Positions 11,339 to 22,278 of a DNA stretch of 64,000 bases are shown piece after piece. The position numbers and the translations under genes were made by a program. Each line of letters starts with the position of its first letter. Within the stretch, counting starts at the first letter, position 1. Source of the stretch: Branchinecta lynchi (Eukaryota; Arthropoda; Branchiopoda; Anostraca; Branchinectidae); the NCBI GenBank assembly GCA_023053575.1, contig JAKZAP010000016.1, positions 8,676,046-8,740,045 on the forward strand, in the 5' to 3' direction. The notes under the pieces are model-generated. The model worked only from the letters and a program-made list of their open reading frames with translations, searched no databases and had not been told where the DNA came from.

Positions 11339-12279
11339 GGGATCCGACAGTAAGTGGAGGGATACGTACGGCATCGCAAAACTTTTCCGTCCGTCTGTCA
11401 GCACGATAACTCTCGAAGGGAATGAGAGATTTTTATGAAACTTGGTGTAAGACTTTCTGAGTCAAGGGAATGGTCGAGTTCGCAAATGGGCTTTGTAGCC
11501 CTACATTTAAGGGTTGGGGAGGGGGTTCGAATTGAGGGACAAACAAAATATTTTTAAACAGCTAATAAAAATAGTCTATTAAGGGGTAAGAAGACTTACT
11601 GAATACGATTATGAAAACCAGTTTCTCACCGGACAAGTAGTTCGCCCAGAATGTGGCCAAAACCGGAAAGTTTGTTAAAGTAAAATTGCTATTTGAAGTT
11701 GATTAGATGCCCGATTTAGGTGTAAGAAGACATGCTGGACAATTTTATGTGAAAATCATTTTCTACCCGGACAAGTGTCAAGTAAAATTGGAAAATTTGT
11801 TGAAAGCGAAAGTTTTATTTGAATTTGATTAGATGTGACGAGCTGCGTATGACAATCGATTTTTAACCGGACATAAAGTTCGCCCTGAGTCCGGCTGAAA
11901 CTGGAAAATTTGTCATAAGTTAAAGTTTTATTTGAAGTTGATTAGATGTTCGGTATATGGGTAAGGAGATACGCTGTATTAGTTTTTCAGCTCTATTTGT
12001 TTTGCCAGACAAGCAGCTCACTCGGAATTCGGCCGGAACCGGAAATTTCTTAGAAGTATTATAAGGCAGGAAGTTACGATTGGTCTTGTAAAAATAGATA
12101 TGACTTATTGTGGTAAACACACATGCTGAATCCATATCGGAACTTGGTTTTCTTTCTGGCCTTAATATGTTTCAAAATTTTAATAGTAAAAACGTTCAAG
12201 GAGTCTGGCGAAGACAAGACCCAATTGTCTGTGCCAAATAGCACATTTGTGGGATCCCATCAAAACCTTTGGTCTTGTT
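11339..12279 (+). mobile_element. Family G, copy C, right member of the dimer
   Basis: Head GGGATCCGACAGTAAGTGG directly abuts the tail of copy B. Central repeats at about 11580-11960. Tail GGGATCCCATCAAAACC and GGTCTTGTT at 12251-12279. Confidence 0.76.
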
Positions 12280-13312
12280 TTCTTCGTTTAGTACTTTCAA
12301 ACGGGCTTTTAGTTGTACTGGCATGAACATGCAAAGCAACTTGTTCAGACCTACGAGTCTACGACATTTAAAGTACCAATCCACTCCGCTTCCGTAATAG
12401 CTCCATAAGTTCTTTGTTATTCCTCTTTTAATTCTGGTAACTCAATTAATTTTAAGAAAAAAACACGTAAAATGATAAGTGACAGAGAAGAATAACCGAA
12501 TTGAGTGCTGGGTGACTTTTCCAGGTGGCTAATTATTCACCCTTCAAATAACTTACATCAAAATCTAATCTGTGCTTGTTGTTGTTTCTCTTTCGCATCT
12601 GGCGGCAATTCGTCTTGGATTTTATGAAGGGTGTATTACTTGCCAACTCTGTCAAGGGAGCAGCCCGGAAAGGCCGAAAGAGATAGAAGTAGGAAGATTG
12701 GCGAAGAGGCTTGCCAGGTTCAGAAAAAGAAAGAATATAGGCTACATGACACCATGTACGCCATCTATCAGGCTTCTGTGGAACGTACATGCCCGGTATG
12801 TACTCTTGGTTTCTGATAGATTATAGTGCCATCTGCTGTCTATCGGGTTTTACGAACCTATATTGGATTGATTTCGTCATCTATTTATTAACTATAAGGA
12901 GCCAAGGCATCCCATACGCCGTCAGCTGGATTTTGGCCGAACTAAATGTTCGAACTGTGGATCATTCAGAAAATAAGACACCGCGAAGTGGTTTTTACAA
13001 CAACTAAAAGCTCGATCTCTGACTTTAAATTCTCAGTAAGTACTAGAAATACGGCGTAGTCCAGGAGTAGTTCAGCCAAAGTAGAATAAATTGCTGTAAT
13101 GCGACCGGAGACCGAGCACTCGCGCCATCTTCTGGATTCCGTCCGAATTAAGTGTCGAGTACATATGCGTGTAGCTGTGCCATGCTCTAATAGACAGCGC
13201 GTGCGTTGCCTTGTTTTCTGAATGACAAAGCCCACAGGAAGAACATTTATTTCAACCAAAATCCAGCAGATGGCGTATTAGCCCCTCAGTACATCCAGAG
13301 ATCGAGCACTCA
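12280..13312. other. Non-coding with dispersed repeat fragments
   Basis: About 12565-12640 (TCTGGCGGCAATTCGTC and GGATTTTATGAAGG) corresponds to the inverse of 28275-28395. Words such as GGCCGAACTAAATGTTCG (near 12935) recur near 16235. Several overlapping frames exist on both strands; none resembles a known protein. Confidence 0.4.
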
Positions 13313-13425
13313 CAGGACTCCTCGCACTATTTACTCTTCAACTTCTAGTATTTTAAAATATTTGAATACTGGGGGGGGGGGGGGAGGGGATACGTGGGAA
13401 TAACCCTCGGTCTTGGCTGTTTTAA

Positions 13426-13864
13426 AGGACACCAGAATGAAGAGTACCAAGTATCATCCCTATCTGTATGATTTCTATTAATATTACCTGCAGAAAACCC
13501 AATCCAACTACGAAATAGTGTTTCCAAGCTATGATTTTTGCTCCACTTTGCATCTGTCCTTATTTCAGTACCGAACAATTTTAGAAATAAACAAATGTCT
13601 CCAAACAACCCTTCTTCTGGAATATTTTTTAACCAGGTAAGCCCAAATGTATATCTAGAAGAAATTCCAATACGATCCGGCCTGCGCTGTACAAGATTTG
13701 AATGAATTGCGATTTTGTCTTGGCGTCTGCATGTGCAAACCTGCAGAAACGAACATCCCTACTTTGAAAACGTCACGCTGAGGAGAAGAATGCTCTCCGT
13801 GGCCATGTCTGTAAATGCATTCTCCATGGTGTGTTCAAGTATGGTTTCATTGTTCAGGTGTCCT
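13426..13864 (-). mobile_element. TTAA-target MITE, family T1, copy 1
   Basis: Ends AGGACACC / GGTGTCCT with TTAA on each side (13422-13425 and 13865-13868). It lies in a T2 element. The unfilled T2 copy at 52803-53179 reads straight through one TTAA at the matching point, which proves the insertion. It is the inverted counterpart of 38163-38626. The open frames inside are not conserved as proteins between the two copies. Confidence 0.85.
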
Positions 13865-13930
13865 TTAAGCTTTTTCCGAGACCCGTTGACTTATAGCGAT
13901 GACAGGGAAACAATTTACATAACCTGTTTT

Positions 13931-14276
13931 TAGAATCCCAAAACGTAAGTGGAGGGATACCTATGACATCGCAAAAGTTGTCCGTCTGTCCGTCCGTTCC
14001 GTCCGTCTGTTAGCATGATAACTCTCGAAGGGTTGAGAGATTTTGTTCAAATTTGGCACGATGACTTTTTGGGTCAAAGTACAGGTCAATTTCGACGATT
14101 TGCTCTGTAGCTCTGTATTTAGGGGTGGGGGAGGGGTTTCAAATTAAGGGGCAAACAAAATATATTTTAAAACTATTGAGATAGTTCATTGAGGGGTAAG
14201 GGACATGTTGAACCCGAAAATGAAATTTATTTTCTTGCCGGACAAGTAGTTCACCCGGAATCCGGTGAAAACCGGA
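13931..14276 (+). mobile_element. Family G, copy D (5' part)
   Basis: Head TAGAATCCCAAAACGTAAGT through the first central repeat (TCCGGTGAAAACCGGA), then an abrupt change of sequence near 14276. It sits in T2 DNA. Confidence 0.7.
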
Positions 14277-15621
14277 CACAAAATTTGTCGACCAGTTTTC
14301 GGCTATAGCAGTCCTACGCCTGAGCTACACAAGCCTTGCGTTGCGCTTGCGACGACTCTTTCTACTTTAGTCTTTCCACTTTAGTCTGTCCACTTTAGTC
14401 TTCCCATTTCAATGTGTCCACTTTAGTCTGTCCACTTTATTCCTTCCACTTTAGTCTTCGGAGCTTGCGCTTAAAAAATTGACGCAACGCAAGAAGAGAA
14501 CTGAGCTCTATTTTTACGTTGCGTACGACGCGTACGCGTCAGATTTTTCAATTTGTTTTTCATTGAAATGGAAGTTTTTGAAGAAAAAACTAGTAAAACT
14601 AGTTCAAGAGATACCTGGACTATGTGATAAAAAGGTCCCTGACTATCACAACAAGACTTTCATTAATAATACATGGTTATCAATTTGTTAAATCATCAAC
14701 AAGGAGTTTAGCAAGAGCATGACTGGTAATTTGACCCTACTTTGTATCACCTTACATTTAATTGGACCTTGTCTCCTTCAAGTAGCAAATAGCAATAATA
14801 AAAAATTACCTATAAACATTCTACAAACTGTCTAAATTTGCCCATAGGCTCCATGTTCAGTCCAGGCATCATTTTAAAAACGTGTCCGAAACGAACGAAA
14901 ATGCTGAATTAATTCAGCATTTTATGCAGCATTTCGCTTTCGGACTTAAATTTTCGCTGAATTAATGCAGCATTAATTCAGCATAAAATGCATCGACAAA
15001 TTCAGCAAGAATGCTAAATTTTCATGAAGAAACTGAGGAGTACGGCGATTCTCTCAGTGTTTTCGGCGGCAAACATACCAAATTTAAGACAACTGGCGAT
15101 CATGGCCAACGAAGAAAGGAAAGATAAGAATGTTGGATATCAGTAGCTCATCCATTTTGTCAGCTTTATACAGCTAATTCTTTTTTCTTCTTTTGTTTCC
15201 GGACTTAAATTTTGGTATTCTAGAAGTGTCAGAGAAGAAAGAAAGGTAACAGCTTTCGGACAAAAAAAAGAAAAGTAAATGCAGCATTAATGCAGCATTT
15301 ACAGCACCAAAAAGCTTTCGGACACGTTCTAAGTCTTCATCAGAACTAGCCATTTTCTGAAAGCGCAATGCACAAGCCTTCACGGTGTGAAAGGTCCGAC
15401 GCAAGACAGACGCAACGCCGACTCTACGCAAACGCAACGCAAGCTTCTTGCGTTCTCAGTGTGAAAGCCGCATTTTATTCTCAGACTACTATAGCTCTGC
15501 GCCTGGATGCCGGCATTCATTTGTTTGTCCTGTGTGACGTTGGAGAGATCTGCGCATCTGGCGTAATCGAAAGTCGAACGGGTTGAAAAAGCGAGGATAT
15601 TCAAGCGAGAATGTTGTTAAA
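14277..15621. other. Insert between copies D and E
   Basis: Not part of family G or T2. It holds a short tandem array of CCACTTTAGTCTGT-like units (14364-14458), blocks of CGCAACGCAAG at both sides (near 14480 and 15400-15450), and the MITE at 14879-15328. No protein is recognised in any frame. Confidence 0.45.
14879..15328. mobile_element. MITE with AACGTGTCCGAAA termini
   Basis: Perfect 13-bp terminal inverted repeat AACGTGTCCGAAA / TTTCGGACACGTT. The interior has several palindromic GCTGAATTAATTCAGC motifs (14900-15010) and the terminal word CTTTCGGAC repeated internally. No clear target duplication. Superfamily undetermined. Confidence 0.6.
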
Positions 15622-16042
15622 TGAGGATTCACTGGTAAAGTAGAGGTCAAGTTCGTAGATGGGTCCTTTAGTCCTATCTTTAGAGGCAGAGGGGGGGTTT
15701 GGAATTCACGGTAAAACAGGAATTTACGGTAAAACTTTTATGTTTTATAAGCTAATAAGATATTCATCGAGTGGGTAAGTAGGTCCGCTGAATCCATATC
15801 TGAACTTGGTTTTCTTGCTGGACGGCTGATACTGGAAATATGGTTGAAGCTCAGACTTGTTTCTGAAATGGATTACAGATTCGGTATCGGGGCAAGTAGA
15901 CATGCTGAATACATTTTTGAACTTTATTTTAACAGTAAACATATTCAAGGAATATAACGAAGACTGAATGGCGAAGACACGACCCAATCCTTTGAATCAA
16001 ATATTTTATTTCTGGGATCCCATCGAAACCATTGGTCTTGTT
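15622..16042 (+). mobile_element. Family G, copy E (3' part)
   Basis: Starts inside the head (GTCAAGTTCGTAGATGGGTCC), has a shortened repeat region, and ends GGGATCCCATCGAAACC and TTGGTCTTGTT at 16042. It overlaps the part of the element present in copy D, so D and E are two copies, probably a former dimer like B-C. Confidence 0.68.
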
Positions 16043-16211
16043 CTCATGGAAAACTTCTCACATCGAAGGTAGCAAAACACGGCAAGTTAGAAAATCAGCG
16101 TAGTTTCGTTAGAGGGGTTAGAATTTACCGTACGAAATTGGGGCCTCCGGGTTTATAAATATAGTGATTATGGAAGTAGGCTGCGTTAGTATTATCGATA
16201 AGACAGGTCCT

Positions 16212-16607
16212 TTAAGTCATCTATTAAATTTCGGCCGAACTAAATGCTCGATCTATTTGCCTTTACTTTTTGATATGTTGAGAATTTAAAGTCAGATATC
16301 GAGCATGTACATACTCGCATGTATCAAAGTAAGGTATCAGTAAGGTATGCTTATTTGAACACTTTTTTAACTTTTCCAGTACCTTGGCTTTGTTACTTGC
16401 ATAGACAAAAGTAAAATGGAAAAGAAAAAGAAAAAACTTGATGTCAGCTAACAACCAACTATTTCAGGGTCATCCTGGCACAAACTTGAAGTAGAAATTT
16501 TAACTTTCTTTGATTTTGAATTTTTTCTTCTTTTGAAGACGTCTGCAGGCTCGGAACGCCATCTTCGCCATTGAAGGTGCGTTCCTCGTGGCAGACTTTC
16601 AAACTAT
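16212..16607. other. No gene recognised
   Basis: Contains short words shared with 12.9-13.2 kb (GCCGAACTAAATGCTCGATC, GAATTTAAAGTCAGATATCGAG). No exon or RNA gene is seen. Confidence 0.35.
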
Positions 16608-17074
16608 AACAAGACCAAAGGTTTCGATGGGATCTCAAAAATTTAATATTTACAGACAATCGGGCGGTCCAGTGGTAATCATCGGAGAAGACGAACTTCA
16701 AACATGGATTCAGCATATGAGTTTACCCCTATAGCCTGCGTCATGTCTACTTTGACGAAAGTTCCTGCCTTACTTCTGCCAAATTTCCGGTTTCAGCCGG
16801 ATTCCGGGCGAACTACTTGTCTTGCAAAAAATTGAAGTTCAAAAACAGATTCAGCGTATGTCCTATCTCCATAATCAACTTCATATAAAACTTAAACTTT
16901 TAACAAATTTTCCGATTTCAGCAGGATTCGTGGTGAAATGTGTCCAGGTATAAATGCCTTCTTACCCGTAAATCGAACACCTAATGAAATTCATATAAAA
17001 CTTTTACTTTTAACAGATTTTCCGGTTATGGCCGGATTCCCGGCAATCTACTTGTCCGGCGACAATATCATTAA
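16608..17074 (-). mobile_element. Family G, copy F, head missing
   Basis: On the plus strand it begins with the inverted tail AACAAGACCAAAGGTTTCG and GGGATCTC, then about two inverted central units (TTCCGGTTTCAGCCGG, TTCCGGTTATGGCCGG). It stops near CTTGTCCGGCGAC, before the head. Confidence 0.72.
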
Positions 17075-17597
17075 TACAACTTAGCAAAAGGCGGGGGGGG
17101 GTGAGTCACCCCCCCCCCCCCCTCCCCTTCGAGCCACCTCTGGCTCAGGTCTTGCGGATGTCCCATTATCTATCTGTGGCTTTACAGGCATTTTTTGTTC
17201 ACTGCTTGGTTTCACTGGGATATGTTTTGTCAATTATTTTGCGTTCCTTCCTGCCCCACTATGCATCCAGTATCACATTACCCCTTTCTCCACACAAACT
17301 GACCTTCCTTGGACACCGTCACCTGGTTTAATTATTGCGGTAATTAAGATTCCGTTCCTAATTAACAGGTTCTCAGACTAAGGGGCTTACATCCTTATCT
17401 CGCAGCAGAAAAGTATGAAGAAAGCGATTAGGGCGGGACCTCTGATTGTCTCATTGCTGATTCAGGATAGCTTCTGAGTTTCAGATTTGTAGAAATCCGT
17501 CCGTAATTGCAATACCAAACAAAAAAGGATTACCTAGTAGATGTGGTTAAAGGGTAGGGTTAAAATAAATATTAAAAATCTTTCGTAAATTTGTAGG
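17075..17597. other. Non-coding; homopolymer runs
   Basis: A G9 run followed by a C14 run lies at 17092-17122. No gene is seen. Confidence 0.35.
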
Positions 17598-17686
17598 ACT
17601 GGAGTTCTGCAAGACCCCATTGTCTGGGTCAAGAAGTCAAATAATTATTCCTGTTTGGGATCCCACCGAAAACTTCGAGCGTGTTC
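17598..17686 (+). mobile_element. Family G tail fragment
   Basis: Only the terminal stem-loop region remains: GCAAGACCCCATTGTCTGGGTC, then TTTGGGATCCCACCGAAAAC, degenerate at the end. Confidence 0.5.
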
Positions 17687-17699
17687 CATCCTACTTACC

Positions 17700-17980
17700 G
17701 TAGTTACTACGCATGACGTCGCGAATTCTGGCTTTTTGCCGTCAAGGCTGGAACGATTTTTCTATTTTCCAGCAGGATCTCACGCCAGGGGCGAATCCGT
17801 CCAATCACGTTCCAGAGATGCGTAGTTACTACGCTTACCACGCTCCCGAGCATGGTAAGCAAATAGTAACTATTAGTTACTATTCCGACAAGGTTGGAAC
17901 GGTCAGCGTAGTAACTTTTCGTGAGGATGGAACGGAAATAGTAACTAATAGTTACTATTTGTGGAAGGGTGGAACACGCT
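17700..17980. repeat. Repeat with inverted AGTTACTATT motifs, pair of 36145-36250
   Basis: The block TAGTTACTATTCCGACAAGG to AATAGTAACTAATAG is nearly identical to 36149-36235. Within it AGTTACTATT and AATAGTAACT face each other, so it can form hairpins. The open frame at 17713-18024 is part of this repeat. Confidence 0.55.
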
Positions 17981-18389
17981 CTTTGTCACGTTTATGCATG
18001 ATTGCAAGTGACATAAGGAGATAATTTAGACGAGATTACGTTCTCTAAGGCAGGAGTCCTTCGAGTAGCCTAGGATTTTTTAAGAGTTTCAGTAGGAAGG
18101 GCAAGGGATTGACGAGACAGATGTAATTTAATTCTTGGCAGAACTCCAGGGCAGTCCGACTTGGTGTCACATTGATTCCTTCCTAAAGAAAGTGTACTTG
18201 TGTGAAAATGTGCGACCTTGATGCGTTAAACATGGGAGACGGATATTTTTCAAGTGCATTTTCTCTTTCTAATATATTTGAAAATGCAAAACGTATACGT
18301 CCGCTCCATTATATTCAAGCTATGTTTCGGTCCCTCTTCAGCTCAAAATATCTGATTTTGCGAATTTCATCCTTGAAAATTGCTTGGAG

Positions 18390-18560
18390 TTGAAGCTGGT
18401 GATGTGATTTCGTTTTTGACACGGCTGCTGTTTTTGCTGCTCGATTGTGTCGTTGGAAAGGTTGACATTTTTCTGCATTTTGTTCTGGAATTACTTATCT
18501 CTTCTTCTTCTTTTCAGCTAAGATGGACACTTGTCGGTGGCATGTCTGGGCAATTTGAAG
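18390..18560 (+). repeat. Dispersed repeat fragment (GGCTGCTGTTTTTGCTG)
   Basis: The block ACACGGCTGCTGTTTTTGCTGCTCGATTG recurs at about 35100-35130 and, more diverged, at 42379-42410. On the minus strand the copies give similar short peptides (AAKTAAVSK), which points to a small mobile element, not a gene. The rest of 17981-19565 has no gene; a 29-bp direct duplication lies at 18972-19030. Confidence 0.5.
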
Positions 18561-19565
18561 TTCCATACTTCGGGGATAAATATTCCTGCAGCCCAATCTA
18601 ACTGCGAATTTAGCTCGAATACAATCTAGCTGACGTATCCGTTTTGCATTGTCAAATATGATTCGCACTCAGCTTGAACTGAAGGAATGTTTATCTCTGT
18701 AAAATCCTAGTACCAGCCAACATTATTCGCTAAAGTATAAACATATTTTTTCGCCCTTTGCGTCAACAAGTAAGTCGCCCTCTGCCGTCCATTTCCTACT
18801 TAGCGGGCAAACAATTCACCAGCTCAAGAAAAACAACTTTTGTGGCGATTTAGGCAGAAATGACGGAAAAAACTCACCACGTCTGTTTTAACTTTTTATT
18901 TGTATACCAGCTAAATGCTTTATTTTTGCCTGATTTTATCTAAGATTATTTTCCTAGCTGCTAGCTCTCTAGATAATTTGCGACCTGGGCCACTGTGATC
19001 TGAATTTGCGACCTGGGCCACTGTGATCTAATTCGAATTCTAGAAGGCTTTGGATTTAACTCTTCAAATTACGAAGTGTGTACGTGCACTACTTTAAAGC
19101 TAGGGGCCCTCAGAACGCGGATATCGGCATCACTAACGGAATAAATCCGAGTCGTCAGGCGACAAAATTTGCGCCCTTTCGTTTCAACTCGGTCGAATTT
19201 ATTCGCGCCGCGTCTCAGTTTGTAAGCGAAAACAAAATCATGTTCTTTGGGTAGTAAACTTAACGCGGAAAACTCGTATGTGTCTAGGACTCCGGGGTTT
19301 CGAACCGATGGTCAGGTTCATCTGTCGGCCTTCCCGCCCGGAACTGACGAAAACGGAGAAAATCCGTCCGAAAAAACTCAACCGTCGTTTCACATCAGAA
19401 CCTGATCTAAGCAGTATTTATGAATCAGTAGGCTATCGTGGTCCCTTCCTTCAACATTCCTATTTTCTGCAAATGGGATTTTATGCTAAAGTCTTACTGT
19501 TTTGTTGTTGGATTTGACGACTTTCCCTTCCTCCCCCCTCCCGATCGCTTGATGGCAGCATCATC

Positions 19566-19735
19566 AACTGTACAAAGTTTCTCCGAGGAAGGATTAAATT
19601 TAACTGCAGTATTTGCTACTGGAATTAATCTTATCTCTACTGAGATAAGATTAATCCGAATTAGAGATAAGATTATCTTTCTAGAGATAAGATTAATCAC
19701 AGTAGCAAATGCTGCAAGATTTTTTTTTTACAGTG
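19566..19735 (-). mobile_element. TA-target MITE, copy 2, worn ends
   Basis: Inverted relative to 2307-2466 and 58874-59043. It carries CTCCGAGGAAGGATTAAA, GCAGTATTTGCTACTGG and repeated inverted AGATAAGATTAAT, ending TTTTTTTACAGTG. The terminal TA sites are no longer recognisable. Confidence 0.65.
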
Positions 19736-19989
19736 CCGACAGTGTGGTTTGCTATCCTAATGGGGATGCATTGCCTTTAGTAATATTTAGTCTATGTTAA
19801 GATCAGGAAGATTTTTTCAGTGGGAGGGAGCTAGAAATCCTTCATCTATAGCTTGGTAAAAAATCTGAAAAAGCTTCGGCCGCAATGAGCATCGGGTCTG
19901 TACCCAAGTGAATCAATCCTGCCTTTCCTAGTTCAGTTCTTGCAGGACTCTTTGAAGCTTTATAGCATAACAGCAACATATAAATTTGT

Positions 19990-20223
19990 TTATCTTCCTC
20001 TTATTGCATAGAAATTCTTCTTTCCCGGCAAAGCAATAACATCGCTCTTCTTCCCTCGCAAACCGAAGAAATTCGCAGCCAACGGATTTCGGGGTCTTCG
20101 GTTTTGTTGATCAAGTCGCGTTTCTCCCATAAACCCATCGTCGTCGTCGTATAAGGCGTGCCTTTTCAAGGCCTTGACTTTGGTTCCGGTGTCGGCGTGG
20201 ATGGGTGGAAGTGGGAAGCGAAC
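19990..20223 (-). CDS. Tachykinin-type neuropeptide precursor, exon 3 (peptide exon)
   Basis: Codes residues 117-193 and the TAA stop. The acceptor is ATTTTCTAG before GTTCGC. This exon carries the likely hormones. After KR (136-137) and RR (158-159) comes a peptide ending NFFGLR, then G-K-K (173-175), the standard amidation and cleavage signal. Next is SDVIALP with G-K-K (183-185), then NFYAIR with G-R directly before the stop. FFGLR-amide fits the protostome tachykinin consensus FxGxR-amide, and FYAIR-amide fits the FxAxR variant known in a bivalve tachykinin. An acidic spacer with four Asp (142-145) lies between cleavage sites. The 82-codon exon upstream joins in phase 0. The products would act on a tachykinin-type G-protein-coupled receptor after dense-core-vesicle processing; this is inferred from the family. 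Natalisin (FxxxR-amide) is the main alternative. Confidence 0.8.
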   Translation of the reverse strand, partial: VRFPLPPIHADTGTKVKALKRHALYDDDDGFMGETRLDQQNRRPRNPLAANFFGLRGKKSDVIALPGKKNFYAIRGR

Positions 20224-20252
20224 CTAGAAAATTGGTGAACCCACTGACTTAC

Positions 20253-20749
20253 AGTTTAACTGAAAAGGCAGTTTATGTTTACATCTGATATTTGAATACA
20301 CTGAAATATTGTGAATCATCCACGGGATTTTTCTTTTTCATCCTAGACTCGAGGAATAGCATTCAGAATGTGTGTTTCACGAAATTCACTCATGGAGAAT
20401 TCGAATTCAGCATAAGCCTGCATTTCCAGGGTCAAAGATGCTAAACTCGGAAAAGTTACGCATGTAGAAAGTAGGAAAATGATGTTAAGATATGTCTTAC
20501 AAGGAATCTGACATTTTTATTTGATTTTTCGGCAATGGCTTTCATTTGTAATTGGTAAATATTTCAAGCGTAGACGGAAATGCACATAGAGATACCACGA
20601 ATCGAAAGAATATGTTCATTCAGTGAAATCGAGCTTCTGTGGCTAACAGACAAACGAAGTAACGCATTTGTATCGCGTTTTCATGCCTATTTTAATGAAT
20701 GAGTTATGTGTAACTTGGCTGTCGAATCTCAACCTTATTTGGTTAAACT
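20253..20749. mobile_element. TTAA-target MITE, family T3, copy 1
   Basis: In intron 2 of the peptide gene. Ends AGTTTAACTGA / TTTGGTTAAACT; TTAA on the right (20750-20753) and TTAC, one change away, on the left (20249-20252). Pair of 50811-51254, sharing the ends and the ACGAAGTAACG block, with a diverged interior. Confidence 0.6.
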
Positions 20750-20753
20750 TTAA

Positions 20754-22278
20754 AGGACGTATAGAATCTGACAGTTTGCATATGCAAACGATTAAATCTA
20801 AAATATAAATAACATATCGAAGAGAAATCTATAAATGTTGCATCGATAGATTAGTTACGACTTTCCACTCATTTGAGGCGCAAGGTCACCATCTGGCGGT
20901 GGAATTCGGAAAAACGTCGTGGCATTGTCATCCGAGGCGTTATTTAAGTTAAATGAGTGCGGCCACGCTCTTTGTCGGTGCCAAGTCGCGCTTGGTTCTA
21001 CGCAGTGAAAAGTCGAAGCAAAATCTTACAAATTTCTCTTTGTTAAGATATTTTAATTTCTAGATTCAAGTGATTACAAATGCTACCTATCAGGGGCTGA
21101 TACATACCTTCAGTAACGTGCCCGTACATTTTTTTTTGCTGTCGGGTAATTTTGGCCTCCTTCGCTTCGTGTTTATAACGTATCACCTGCATGCTTCGGT
21201 CCGATGTCAGTGGAAAATATTCTACTTATATCGGAGCGAATTTCAAACGCGAGCAAAAATCTTCTGCTGTATCTAGGATTACTATAGACAGTTATTTTTA
21301 AGATTCAAAAGAAGAAAGTGTTTCGTCACCGGGTTGTAAGATAATAAAGAATGATAATAAATAAAAATGCCTCTGAAGCCGGGCTTGAACCTGCGACGGG
21401 TATCTCACAGAATCAACTCTCTCGCCTACTGAGGTATCAAGAGGTTTAGTCGTCCTCAAACCAATATAATCTCACTACCTCTCTGAAATTCGTCTGCGTT
21501 GACCTTTCAGGTCTACGAAATACTAAAAGCTTAAAATTGTCTAAGACCGACAAATGAAGGACAAATTTTATGAAGAGAAACTCTTGGTTCCATGCGGTCA
21601 GAGACTTGATGAGTGGCGATTGTTTTACTTTCAGTGTACGTTTAAGTTCGAAATCAAAATTAAAATAAACTGGACTGGAAACAACAATTTGTATGAGGAT
21701 GATTAACGCACTTAAGTAGAGGAAAATAGAGCAGTATAGACAAATAAAAGGAAAAAATACACTGAGCTTTCAATAATGTAGTGATGCACGAGATCAAAAA
21801 ATAAACATTTAAAAACAGAAAGAAAAAGGATTAATCGGGTCTAAAAAATATTTTTCCTAGATGGAGTGCGGAGAAATGGCCAAGGGCAGAAACGTGAAGG
21901 TCCTGGGCAATTGAAGATAACTTGCATAAGGGTCAGAGGGCAAAAAAGTTGCAGTTTATGAGAATTCCTGTGATGTCGAGTAAGGTACAAGAGAAATTTA
22001 CAATATTTGAAATAATAAGTCCTGATACGTTTTAAATCCTTTAGCCTCAGAATATCAAAAATTCCGGAAAGGTTGCAGACAGATGTGATCGTGCTGGTGG
22101 GTTATCTTGCGACCATCAGGCATTTTTGGATCAGAGTAGGACTCGCCGATGGATCGTGGACTGCAACTCCTGCCAGGATTTGTGCCAGTATCATCGTATT
22201 CCGAGCGGAAAATATTTTTGTCCGCGGAAACCTTCTGTTCGCACCATGAATGTTAAGTGCTAAAGATTCAAAATATAC
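20754..22278. other. Intron 2 of the peptide gene, remainder
   Basis: Non-coding apart from the T3 element and a tRNA-like relic. An open frame on the minus strand continues past the exon 2 donor (to 22102), but the GGTATAT donor and the phase-0 join to exon 3 argue that it is intron. Confidence 0.5.
21369..21444 (-). pseudogene. tRNA-derived relic
   Basis: A B box (GGTTCAAGCCC, 21381-21391 on the minus strand) follows an A-box-like TACCTCAGTAGGCGAGAGAG, and the ends CCTCT / AGAGG can pair. A T5 follows the 3' end. The anticodon arm does not fold, so this is a decayed tRNA or a tRNA-derived SINE head. Confidence 0.45.

Larger units (their letters stand above)
13313..16211 (+). mobile_element. 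T2 element split by later insertions
   Basis: The T2 sequence begins at AGGACTCCTCGCACTATT (13313), breaks at TTAA 13422-13425, resumes at 13869 with GAGACCCGTTGACTT, breaks again at 13930, resumes at 16043-16046 (ATGGAAAACTTCTC) and finishes at GACAGGTCCT followed by TTAA (16212-16215). About 580 bp of T2 remain around 2.5 kb of younger DNA. The left TTAA has been lost. Confidence 0.7.

Noticed and set aside
8718..12279. CRISPR array, because repeats occur at regular spacing
   Set aside because: Units are about 150 bp, contiguous and without unique spacers, in a eukaryotic genome; they are the central repeats of a transposon.
22102..22278. Continuation of the exon 2 frame on the minus strand
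   Set aside because: Lies beyond a usable donor, and splicing gives a phase-matched exon with hormone motifs.
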